DNA of 64,000 nt, taken from NCBI RefSeq assembly GCF_005239225.2, contig NC_133300.1, positions 5,299,875 through 5,363,874 on the forward strand, given 5' to 3'. The stretch comes from Populus alba (Eukaryota > Streptophyta > Magnoliopsida > Malpighiales > Salicaceae). The notes beneath the pieces are model-generated. The model had not been told where the DNA came from and searched no databases. It saw nothing but the letters and a program-made list of their open reading frames with translations. Shown here in pieces: positions 1 to 9,939 of this stretch. How positions within the stretch are numbered: position 1 is the first letter of the stretch; each line of letters opens with the position of its first letter. Made by a program: the position numbers and the translations under genes.

Positions 1-494
1 TTCCTTTCCTCCCCTCTTCTCCTCTTGCTTTTTTTTTCTTCTGTTTTGCTCGAGCTTCACTCCTCTCAAAAACAAACTCTCCCCTCTGTTTTTTTGTTCT
101 CCCTTCCCCCCCTCTCCTTTGTGTCGCTCGCTCCCCTGTATTTATAGGTAGTCGAGGAGAGGTTCACCATACCCTGTACAAGCACAGGGCATGGTGGCCG
201 GGGCATGGGTCTTCTACCTTTTGTCATGGTGGGGAGGCATGGGTCTCCTGTGTTCTCCATTAATGAGGGTATGGGTTGTGTAAGTAGTTAAGCAAGTGGG
301 GAGGCAGAGAAGGAGAAGTTAGCGGGAAAAGATTTTAAAATCTTCTTCTCCCCTGTTCTCTGCATTTGCAGGGGAGAAAGATAGGAGAGCTGCCACCGTG
401 CTGTTCAAAACAAACACCGGTGCAGGTTTTTTTTTTTTTTTAAGAACAGGAAAAAAAAAATTTAGGAGTGATCCAAAAATGGGGTTTCATGACA
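1..494 (-). mobile_element. Ogre/Tat-type LTR (LTR0), partial, U3 end
   Basis: This is the U3 portion of a long LTR on the minus strand, cut by the window start. It is nearly identical to 11803-12287 (LTR2). It ends at ...CATGACA, the complement of a TG start, directly before a polypurine tract, so it is the 3' LTR of the internal region to its right. A TATA-like box (complement of tatttata) lies near 138-145. The apparent minus-strand ORF at 66-260 is LTR sequence and not a gene. Confidence 0.8.
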
Positions 495-511
495 GTTGCC
501 CCCCTCTTTAC
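495..511 (-). other. Polypurine tract
   Basis: On the minus strand the sequence AAAGAGGGGGGCAAC abuts the TG start of LTR0. It is the expected primer for plus-strand DNA synthesis. The same arrangement is seen at 56709-56722 (GAAGAGGGGGCAAC). Confidence 0.75.
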
Positions 512-582
512 AATGCTTACGAAGCAAAAAAAAAAAACTCGATGCTTTGCATAGTAAGCTTGTAAAGAAAAAACAAAAATGG

Positions 583-856
583 TCTATTTTCCCGGGCAAC
601 TTGCCCATACAGACTCACACTGGTTTATTTTCACGGGCGACCTGCCCACACACGCTCACACTGGTCTATTTTCATGGGCGGCCTGCCCAAGTACTCAAAG
701 TGATCTATTTTAGGGGCGACCGGCCCACACACTCACACTGGTTTATTTTCACAGGCGACCTGCCCACACATACTCACTCTGGTCTATTTTCAGGGGCGAC
801 CAGCCCACACTCACACTTACCCTGGTCTATTTTCATAGGCGACCTGCCCAAGTAGA
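583..856. repeat. Tandem repeat, about 40-bp units
   Basis: About seven imperfect units with the core tctattttca-gggcgacc-tgccc separated by cacactcacactgg spacers. They lie in the 3' untranslated part of internal region 1. The plus-strand ORF at 496-855 only reads through this repeat. No function is known. Confidence 0.85.
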
Positions 857-865
857 AAAAAGAAA

Positions 866-1835
866 GATTGATCTCATTGTAATGGGTGACCTACCCAAGA
901 AAAACATAAAGAAATGGGTCGGGTTGTAATGGGCGACCTACCCAAAAATGGGAAAAGAAGAGTGGTCGTGTTTGTAATGGGTGACCTACCCAAATGGAGG
1001 AATGGTCTCATTGTAATGGGTGACCTACCCAAATAAAAAAACATGGAGAATGGTCGAGTTGTAATGGGCGACCTACCCAAAAATTGGGAAAAAAGAAAGA
1101 GTGGTCGTGTTGTAATGGTGACCCTACCCAAATGGAGGAATGGTCTCATTGTAATGGGTGACCTACCCAAATAAAAAAAACATGGAGAATGGTCGAGTTG
1201 TAATGGGCGACCTACCCAAAAATGAGAAAAAGAAAGAGTGGTCGTGTTGTAATGGGTGACCTACCCAAATGGAGGAATGGTCTCATTGTAATGGGTGACC
1301 TACCCAAATAAAAAAACATGGAGAATGGTCGAGTTGTAATGGGTGACCTACCCAAAAATGAGAAAAAGAAAGAGTGGTCGTGTTGTAATGGGTGACCTAC
1401 CCAAATGGAGGAATGGTCTCATTGTAATGGGTGACCTACCCAAATAAAAAAAAACATGGAGAATGTGTCGAGTTGTAATGGGTGACCTACCCAAAAATGA
1501 GAAAAAGAAAGAGTGGTCGTGTTGTAATGGGTGACCTACCATAATGGAGGAATGGTCTCATTGTAATGGGTGACCCTACCCAAATAAAAAAAACATTGGA
1601 GAATTGGTCGAGTTGTAATGGGTGACCTACCCAAAAATGAGAAAAAGAAAGAGTGGTCGTGTTGTAATGGGTGACCTACCCAAATCGAGGAATGGTCTAT
1701 TGTAATGGGTGACCTACCCAAATTAAAAAAAACATGGGAGAATGGTCGAGTTGTAATGGGTGACCTACCCAAATGGAGCGGGGGGGGGGGGGGAATGGTC
1801 TCATTGTAATGGGTGGACCTACCCAAAAAACATGG
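866..1835. repeat. Higher-order tandem repeat, about 140-bp period
   Basis: Each higher-order unit holds three sub-units, all centred on aatggg(t/c)gacctaccca, with distinct linkers: a GGAGGAATGGTCTCATT linker, an AAACATGGAGAATGGTCGAG linker and a GAAAAAGAAAGAGTGGTCGT linker. About seven higher-order copies are present and homogeneous. Minus-strand ORFs with GRSPITTRP peptides are translations of this repeat. A G-run near 1780 and single-base indels in later copies could be sequencing noise. Confidence 0.85.
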
Positions 1836-2125
1836 CGAGGGCCCAAAGGCGCACTCGAAAGAGTAGGATAAGAAAACGCATTACCTGAGGAAGTGAGGGC
1901 TCAAAGGCGCACTCAAAAAAAGAATGTGTGAGGGCTCAAAGGCGCACTCGGAAAAAGAAAAGAGGTAGGGTTAGAAAACGCACTACCTGAGGAAGTGAGG
2001 GCTCACAAGCACACTCAAAAAAGAATGTGTGAGGGCTCAAAGGCGCACTCAAAAAAGAAAAGAGGTAGGGTTAGAAAACGCACTACCTGAGGAAGTGAGG
2101 GCTCAAAGGCGCACTTGAAATGTGT
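1836..2125. repeat. Tandem repeat, gagggctcaaaggcgcactc units
   Basis: Units alternate between a short form (gagggctcaaaggcgcactc plus A-rich linker) and a longer form containing gtagggttagaaaacgcactacctgagg. There are at least six occurrences of the core. This is a third repeat family stacked in the same 3' untranslated zone. Confidence 0.8.
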
Positions 2126-4160
2126 TGTAACACTGATATGTTAATGATGAAAGCAATGCATTATGATTGATATGCATGTATACTTACCTAAGAAAATATA
2201 GGTCCCCATTTCTTCATGGTGTCTCTCATTTCTCAAAAGTTGGAGTGATGGCAGTGAACTTCAATGGCTTTTTCGCTCTTGCTTACTCAAGTCATCTCTT
2301 ATGATCTTGACCTCTAGGAAGGGCTTGATATCATTATACTTCTTTGCCCCCCATCATTTATCTCAAAGGGTTGCCAATTTTGCCTTGACATTGTTTCTAG
2401 AAAGGGAATGATGGAGCCAGCCCTACCAGGAATTTTTGATTGTCCCCCCCAGCTTGATCATGCCCCAAGTATTCAATCAGGTTTGGGGATAAGGTTCTGG
2501 TGAAGGAAGATTTGACAAGGAGTTGTCTTCATTGCTGATTTTTTTTTTTTGGAATTTCAAAGCTATTCCAGACACATAAATCATTTTGACATCGATTCAA
2601 AGCAAACTTATTCTGAAAGAAATTCAAGTGATTCTATGAAGAGGTTTTCAAAAAAGTGATAGAAAAAAAACCTTTTGTTTTGGCTTTTGGTAAAAAATAT
2701 GAAGTGACATTTGGCTAGTCGAAATGGTTCAAGATTTAATATGAGAGTTTCAAAGATCCAGTCTTGAAAGCATTCATTTTATTTGCATGAATAATGATTT
2801 GGTTCACATGAGAAAGCATTTGAATACCTAAACTCCTACCGATCCAAATTGCTTTGCCTTTGATCAGAAAGGGCTTGATTAGGCATGTAATGTAGTCTTT
2901 GGGCTCTTGGTTATGAAGAAAATGATATTTTTGTAGGCTCAAAAGGTGTTTTAAGGGATTTCAAAAACTAAGGAATCACTAGTGCTTATATCCCAAACTC
3001 TTTTGTTCATACATTTCTGGACCTTGGAATTGATTTTGTAAATATGGTCCACGGTTCCCCCCAAGTGTTGGGCTTGGGCTCTTTCTCTTTGTTTTTGTTT
3101 TCTTCATTTGATTTTGAGCATCATTGCATTGACCTTGTTTTTTTTTTTTCAAAATTTTTGGATCCTTTGGATTTTTCTTCATGCCCCCCTAGCTTTGTAT
3201 GGGCACCTTTGTTATTGATTGAGAATTTTCTTTTATGCCCCCTCCCAGTATTGTTTGGGCACTTTTCATTGTTGAAGACTTTTTTCATGCCCCCAAGAGT
3301 TATTTGGGAACTTTCAAGCATTATGGATTTTTTTGCACTTGCCCCCCAGTGTAGGGTGTGATCCTAGCCAAGGTTATTTTTCAAGAAAAATTTATTAGGC
3401 TCAAAAGAATGATATATTTCAGCCTTATGAAAGGATTATCAAAGATGGCCTTTCTTCATCTCAAATGCATGCATTTAGGATCGGTAAGCCTTACTTTCAT
3501 GCGAGTATGTCAAAGTGATTTCTCTTATTCATGCAATCAAAAACTCAACTTTTAGAGTCACTCATGGTTTTTTTTTTTTTTAGGTTGTATTATTACCTCT
3601 CTAAGGAATCACCCCAATTTTTAGAACTCGTTTGTTTCGGACAAACACCAACATGATTTCTGTTTTTGTACTAAACTTTGAATTCCCGAAAATTCTTTGG
3701 AAGAAAAGGGAAACACACCGAAGGATTCTTGGTGCAGTGGTTTTTGTGAGTAAATATTTTTGTGCTCAGAGTGTTATTTTCATGAACAACAAAAAATGAA
3801 GACATGTCATGAACACAGGAAAACACTTGATCTTATTAACAAGAAGGCTCTTTTGACAAAGAAAGTCTTGTTGCATTATGAGACAAGTTAACAACAAGAC
3901 TGAAACAAGTTTAAAACAGGGACATGATCAAACAAAAGGAAATAACAGGGTCGGTCTTTCATTCTTCCAATTTGGCAAATCTTCTCTTAGTCTAGCCTTC
4001 CCCACCACGACTCTTGTTGATGTCTCCTTGACGACAGAGACAAAAGAACTGTGGTCAAAATTCAAGTCCTTCAAAATTTATGTTGTCTTTTTCACACCAT
4101 ACCTTAACCATCGGTGCTTTCTGAGCATTCTGCCTCTAGTGCTTTTATTGATCCACCTCT
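2126..4160 (-). mobile_element. Non-coding internal DNA of the same element
   Basis: No credible ORF or domain is visible on either strand. The stretch has several C-runs of the type tgccccccag and T-runs. It lies where pol would be expected in a complete element. I see nothing here beyond probable degenerate retrotransposon DNA. Confidence 0.5.
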
Positions 4161-5590
4161 TCAAACATGATTAGGTAGAGGGTTCGTGTTCACATTAGGA
4201 GCGTCTTCCAACTCTATCCACCTTGCCTTGATTAATTGCAAAAGTTTTCTCTTGAAGGCGTTGCAAGTATGGATTACTATGCCAGCGACACCAGCATGGT
4301 ATTTCGCAAGTGAGCTCTGGCTTGTACCAGTTAGGGGTAAGGTGGTTGTTACAGGCGTCAGAGGTTCGGGAGAGCTACCTTGCCCAATGCTTAATAGCTT
4401 ATGGTACAATTTCATTCAAGGGTAGCGGTAATGGAGGTAGTTGTTCTTGGACCCTTTGGTAATTTCCAATTTGGCTTTTGGCTTGAAAGTTTTGGGTTCA
4501 GGTTTTTTTTTATGTCGGCAACTTGGGATGGAGTATGGTATTTTGGACGATGTTTTCCTACCCCTATAGTCATCTCCAACGTGGTTGACCTCTTTTCCTT
4601 TCAAAACCTCTTTTCTCGGTGGGCTTTGCAGGAATTTCTACCACTCTTGATGCCTTGCTCTATACGTTCACACCACTACCACAGCGTCAGTGAATTGCTG
4701 AGCCGAACTAGCCCATCACACATGCTCATAATATGGTGCTATGAGTGTGTTGGCAAATAAAAGTGACCACTCTCCTTGTCCAAAAAGTGGGGATGGACTT
4801 GAGCAGCTGATTCTCGCCATCTTTAAGCGTATTCTCCTTATGCTTTCTTCTTTGTCCCTTTTCTCTAGATTGTGACAAGCTGGTTCTGTCAAGAGCAATG
4901 TCCATGTTGTACTTGTACTGCTTGATAAAAGCATCCACCAGGTCTTTCCACTCTCCGAATCTTTGTGTTGTCCAACCTCATGTGTACCACCTCAATGTTG
5001 CCCCCACTTAAGCTATCTTGAAAAAAAAATGCGATTAGTAGTTTTTCATCATGCACTACTTCTGCCATTTTATTGCAATAGGACTTGAGATGAGTCATGG
5101 GGCATTGTGTTCCATTATATTTGATGAACTCAGGAACACGAAACTTCTTTGGGACAACCACATTTGGGACTAGACACATCTCTGCTGCTCGTACTGGATC
5201 ATATAAGTCTACCCCTTCAATGACTTTGATTCTGGCTTCCAGCGCCGCTATCTTTTCTTGATCAAGGCTATCAGATGACTTAGCCTGGTGGGACTCGTTA
5301 GCAAATGCATCCATGACTGTCGGGGCTGGTGCAGGTGTCGTTGACTGCACAAATGCTGGATTATGTTGAGGCTCTTGACCATGTTCACTCATTCTTTCTT
5401 CAGGTTGAGCTGTTATTGGAGTCTGATTAAATGATGAAACTGGCAATTTTCGGTTAGAAGGACCCTTCACCAGAGGCATTTCTCAGTGTTTACTCGAGTA
5501 AGCTAGTAAGGCGAGCCACGCTTGTCTCAGAGACTCCAACTCTTCTTGTGAAAATGGGCATTCACGATGAGCGTGTTCTTCATCTTCCAT
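4161..5590 (-). pseudogene. Decayed Ogre/Tat-type gag
   Basis: Gag forms the capsid-like particle of LTR retrotransposons. The likely original start is the ATG at 5590 (MEDEEHAHRE), followed by a stop and a second open stretch (5479-4889) with the conserved block DPVRAAEMCLVPNVVVPKKF and then KYNGTQCPMTHLKSYCNKMA, typical of Ogre/Tat gag. Downstream the frame changes at about 4990, 4720, 4600 and 4415. The last block (4415-4161) has the zinc-binding-like AKYHAGVAGIVIHTCNAFK and a PNVNTNPLPNH ending usual at the end of this gag type. At least four frame breaks make it non-functional. Confidence 0.8.
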
Positions 5591-6108
5591 GTTTATCGCT
5601 CGAAGTCGGGTGTTGTAGACTCTTTGGGGACCTATATTTCAACCTGATACATGTATGTATGTTATTTATCATGAATGGGTGTATGTGTACAATTCAAATG
5701 TATATACATGCGTATTAGGGAGTTCATACTCTAAGGATAGGTTTGGGCCATTACATGATGGGTGGCTTTCTACCTGGTCTCAAAATGGTCTCTTGCTGTC
5801 CCAGTGATCGCCCTAATGAAGGCAATATGGGGGCTCCGTAGATAATGGAATGGCACGTGCACCAATCATTACCAATCTAAGCTCTCAGCGAAGAGTTGAG
5901 GTTTACACAAACTTAAACCTTGACTAAAAGTCGTAAGGTAAGCTGTTAGTTTCCTCACTAACAGTTATAAATTTAAAGTTTCTCAGTATAATTCCCTTAG
6001 AGTATGAACAAATACATACAAAATTAAAGTGTATGAGGAAATGAATAACACCCAAACCAAAACAATAAAACATGATAATCAGACAAAAACAAAGCTTAGT
6101 CCACAAGG
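5591..6108 (-). mobile_element. 5' leader of internal region 1
   Basis: This is untranslated leader between the PBS and gag. It is almost identical to 9404-9920 in internal region 2, with many one- or two-base indels. No ORF is supported. Confidence 0.6.
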
Positions 6109-6126
6109 TCCCTAGTGGAGTCGCCA
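6109..6126 (-). other. Primer binding site, tRNA-Arg type
   Basis: On the minus strand the sequence TGGCGACTCCACTAGGGA follows the end of LTR1 by a few bases. The first ten bases match the PBS of internal region 3 (14461-14477) exactly. Assignment to tRNA-Arg is from general knowledge of the Ogre/Tat group; no tRNA alignment was run. Confidence 0.7.
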
Positions 6127-6132
6127 TTCTTC

Positions 6133-8097
6133 TGTCGCACGTGTGCGGCGTCGCGCGATTAACCCACCACCAACCTTCATGATGGTGTTGTCGTTTTATC
6201 TATCTATTGTGGAAAATAAGGTGAGACAAGGAATTCTTTGTCTCTAAGCAGTGAAAAATTGGAAAAACCGGGAGTCGCCACCCTAGTATTGCTGGTCACT
6301 AGAAACCCTAACTGGTCTCAGAGATCGGGTACGGAGACTGGTTGCGATAAAGGGAAGGTATTAGCTACACCCCAAATACGCTAAATTTTCCTACCTAAGG
6401 TAAGCTGCATATGAATATGTTTTTATTTGTCTGATCAAGAATCTAAGGTCTCATTGTATTTCTAATTGTTGGTCTGTCTACGGTTTAAGAAAATCCTCTT
6501 CGGTAAGAAGGTCCTTATCTTATCGGGTAAAGCCTTTCATTTCTAACCTTCTAAGGTTGTAAAATAAAAAAAAACCTTTTTAATATCGGGAGTGACGTTT
6601 TACGTATAAATTCGTTAATCGCCGGTTATTAAAAGAAAACAAAATAATTTTTTTTTGGATTTTTTGAAAAATGTTGGTCAAGTTCTTGTGAACTTTAAAT
6701 AACTAGTTATTAAAGCCATAATGCATGCTAAAACAATATTTTTTTTTTTTTTTTGTTTTCAATTGTTTGTGATGAAAATACAATATGAGGTTTTTTATTT
6801 TTAGAGAGACTTGGCCGTATACATAAAAGAAAGATATATTTAAAAAAATAATGAAATAATAATAAATTTGATGAAAACCGGGTATTTTAATACAAGATAT
6901 ATATTTCTAAACGATGTAATAAATACAAACCAATAATTAAGCAAAAATTTAATGTGAAGAATACGTGGAAAAATTGTAAGATTCCAAAAAATATTTTTTA
7001 ATTTTTCTTCTAAAAAAAAAAAAAAAAAAAAAAACTGGGCCGGACCTGGCCCACCCATCCTGGCTGGGCCTGACCAGGCCCATATACTGTGGGCTGGACT
7101 CAGCCCATAACCAAAAATAACGGGTTACTGTCTGAGCACAGTAACCATGTAATTATAAATTAGCCGGTTACTGTGCTCATGCACAGTAACCGGGTTACTG
7201 TGTGCATAGTACCAGTTAATTAATTAGCCCGTTACTGTGGCACATGCACAATAACCGGTAATTAATTTTCTTGCTTCCAGAACGTGCACAGTGCACGTTC
7301 TGCATGCAAGAAGATGAACAGTAAAATGAGATAAAGGGGCAGAGGGCTGACCTGTGGCGGTTTTGAAGGCGGTGCTACTAACGGTTGCTAACCGAGGATG
7401 GCTGGGAATGGTGGTCGGCCTTTCTCCTTATTCTCTGTGTTTTTTTAGTTCTACTCTGTTTCTCCTCTGCTTCCTTCCTTTCTTCTTCTGCTTCTCACAC
7501 TGCTCTTCCCCTCTCTACGGTGATTCTGCTGTTTTTTGGCAGCGCTGATGGTGCTAGTGGTGGTAGAGAGGAAGCCGATGATGCCTCAAGTGGTTATGAA
7601 GGTGACAGTGGCTGGGAAGCCTAAGGACAGCAGTTGTTTCCTTCTTCTTCTTCCCCGTGCAGAGGAGCAGGTGCTGCCTTTTCTTCAATGGTGCTCTCCT
7701 CGTTTGAAAACTTCCCTCTCCTTTCAGTTTTAAAAAAATATAACTCTCTCCCCTCTATTCGGTCTCTTTGAGTTTTCGTGATGGGTATTTTTTCTCTCTC
7801 CTCTGGTTTGTTCTCTATTTACAGGGGGAAAAAAGGAGCTGGTCCTTTTGCTAGTGCGGCCAGTGACTTCGGATCGTTTGGTCCAAAGGCGTGGGGTCGG
7901 TCAGTTGTGGGTGTGAGAGAGCGAGGCGGGAAGATTTTTTAAAAAAACAAAGGTTCTTCTCCCCCTGCTGCACGTTCGAGGGGGGAAGAAGAAAGAGGAA
8001 CAGTGTCGTTAAAACGACACCCGTTCCGGCCTTCTTCCTTTTTTTTTGATATTATTATTTATTTTTTGTGGGGACCCAAAAAAATGGGTTACAAACA
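6133..8097 (-). mobile_element. Ogre/Tat-type LTR (LTR1), chimeric
   Basis: A 1965-bp LTR bounded by TGTCGCAC on the left and ...ACAAACA on the right (minus-strand start TGTTTGTAACCC). It has a PBS on its left and a polypurine tract on its right, so it is at once the 5' LTR of region 1 and the 3' LTR of region 2. The U5 half matches LTR2 (9940 onward), but from about 7165-7200 the U3 half matches LTR3 (15415-16360). The switch falls in a run of gttactgtg...cagtaacc inverted repeats. ORFs inside it (for example 7354-7733) are not genes. Confidence 0.8.
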
Positions 8098-8269
8098 GGA
8101 TGCCCCTTTTTATAAAGCTTATGGAGCAGGGGTTTTGCGCAGTAAGATTTATAAAGATAAACCAAAAAACTGAACTCCCGAAACTGATCTGGTTGGAGCT
8201 TGATCGCTCTGAACTTTGTCTTTACAGCAATCCTCCTCAGCCCAAAAAACTATGATCAAAATTTAGTCA

Positions 8270-8525
8270 TCTCGAGATCTCTTTCTGGCGATCTTCTTAA
8301 CCAAAAAAAAAACTTGAATCCCATCTGGCGATTCCTTTTAACCAAGGCTGAAATATGAGGTCCCTTCTGGCGACCTCCTTTGACCAATATCGAAATATTG
8401 AGATCCCTTCTGGCGATCTCCATCAACTTGGAATCCCATCTGGCGATTCCTTTTAACCAAAACTAAACTCTGTTGTTGTGGTTGGGTTTTAACCTGAGAT
8501 CCCAGCTAGCGATCTCCTTTAACTA
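8270..8525. repeat. Tandem repeat, ctggcgatctcc units
   Basis: Units of about 38 bp contain gatccc-tctggcgatctcc or the variants ctggcgattcc and ctggcgacctcc. This is the same family as 9190-9262 and 12288-12725. Confidence 0.8.
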
Positions 8526-8544
8526 CAACCAAAACAAAAATGTG

Positions 8545-9145
8545 TGTGTGGTCTCATTATGAGGGTTGACCTGCCGCGAGTGGAAAAGGGGAAGGAGTGG
8601 TCTCATTCTTATGGGTGACCTACCCAGGGGGAGAATAGCCTCATTATTATGGGTGACCTACCAGGTAAAAAAAATGAAGAATGGTCTCATTCTAATGGGT
8701 GCACCCCCTACCTACCTGCAAAAAAAAAAATGATGATTTCATTGTGATGGGCGACCTACCCAAGTGGAAAGGTGGGAGGAGTAAGTCTCATTCTTATGGG
8801 TGACCCCCCCCCCCCCCCCGCCCCTACCCAGAGGGAAGAATAGCCTCATTATTATGGGTGACCTACCCAAGTATATAAAAAATGGAGAATGGTTTCATTC
8901 TAACAGGTGACCTACCCAAGTATAAAAAATGGAGAATGGTTTCATTCTAACGGGTAGACCTACCCAGAAAAAAATGATGGTCTCATTGTGATGGGTGACC
9001 TGCCGAGTGGAAAGGGGGAGAAGTGGTCTCATTCTTTTGGGTGACCCTACCCAAGGGGAAGAATGGCCTTATTATTATGGGTGACCTACCCAAGTATAAA
9101 AAATGGAGAATGATCTCCATTCTAACGGGTGACCAACCCAGCTTA
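8545..9145. repeat. Tandem repeat, aatgggtgacctaccca units
   Basis: This is the same core as the array at 866-1835 but with different linkers. Irregular inserts (C-runs at about 8807 and 8823, gcaccccctacctacc at about 8700) break several units. They look like sequencing or assembly errors rather than biology. Confidence 0.75.
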
Positions 9146-9262
9146 AAAAAAATTCTTAGTAAACTCCATGCTTTTCTAAGAAAATGGTTTCAATATGAGG
9201 TCCCTTCTGGCGACCTTCTTTGATGAATATTAAAATACGAGATCCCTTCTGGCGATCTCAAA

Positions 9263-9917
9263 CAACTTGAAATCCCTTCACCAGAGGCATTTCTCAGTGT
9301 TTGCTCGAGTAAGCTAGTAAGGCGAGCCCACGCTTGTCTTCAGAGACTCCAACTCTTCTTGAAATATGGGCATCACGATGAGCGCGTTCTTCATCTTCCA
9401 TGTTCTCGCTCGAAGTCGGGTGTTTGTAGACTCTTTTGGGGACCTATATTTCAACCTGATGCATGTATGTATGTTATTTATCATGAATGGGTGTATGTGT
9501 ACGATTCAAATGTAGTATACATGCGTATTAGGGAGTTCATACTCTAAGGATAGGTTTGCCATTACATGATGGGTGGCTTTCTACCTGGTCTCAAAAATGG
9601 TCCCTCTTGCTGTCCCAGTGATCGCGCCTCATGAAGGCAATATGGGGGCTCCGTAAGATAATGGCTAATGGCACGTGCACCAATCATTACCAATCTAAGC
9701 TCTCAGCGAAGAGTTGAGGTTTACACAAACTTAAACCTTGACTAAAAGTCGTAAGGTAAGCTGTTAGTTCCTCACCTAACTTAAAGTTTCTCAGTATAAA
9801 ATTCCCCTTAGAGTATGAACAAATACATACAAAATTAAAGTGTATGAGGAAATGAATAACACCCAAACCAAACAATAAAACATGATAATCAGACAAAAAC
9901 AAAGCTTAGTCCACAAG
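9263..9917 (-). mobile_element. Gag N-terminal remnant and 5' leader of region 2
   Basis: Near-duplicate of 5470-6108. It contains the same ATGGAAGATGAAGAA gag start at about 9403 on the minus strand and runs to the PBS. It supports duplication of one segment spanning the leader, PBS and U5. Confidence 0.65.
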
Positions 9918-9939
9918 GTCCCTAGTGGAGTCGCCATTC

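Larger units (their letters stand above)
495..6132 (-). mobile_element. Internal region 1 of tandem Ogre/Tat-type array
   Basis: Read on the minus strand it runs from a primer binding site next to LTR1 (6109-6126), through a leader, a decayed gag (5590-4161) and about 2 kb of non-coding DNA, to three blocks of tandem repeats and a polypurine tract (495-511) next to LTR0. Protease, reverse transcriptase, RNase H and integrase are all missing, so the element is non-autonomous. The PBS and the gag type (a CEYHAGVAGH-like zinc-binding region) point to the Ogre/Tat branch of Ty3/Gypsy. The pol loss is an ancestral deletion or an element that never carried pol. Confidence 0.75.
8098..9939 (-). mobile_element. 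Internal region 2, gag-deleted
   Basis: This region starts with a polypurine tract (8098-8111, minus AAAAAGGGGCATCC), then tandem repeats (8270-9262), then a remnant of the gag start and leader (9263-9920) and a PBS (9918-9935). The junction caccagaggc near 9280 joins the repeat block directly to the first codons of gag, so all but the gag N-terminus is gone. It is a deletion derivative of region 1-like DNA. Confidence 0.7.

Noticed and set aside
866..1835. Regular repeats that resemble a CRISPR array
   Set aside because: The linkers recur in a fixed three-part order, so they are repeat sub-units and not unique spacers; the context is a plant retroelement.
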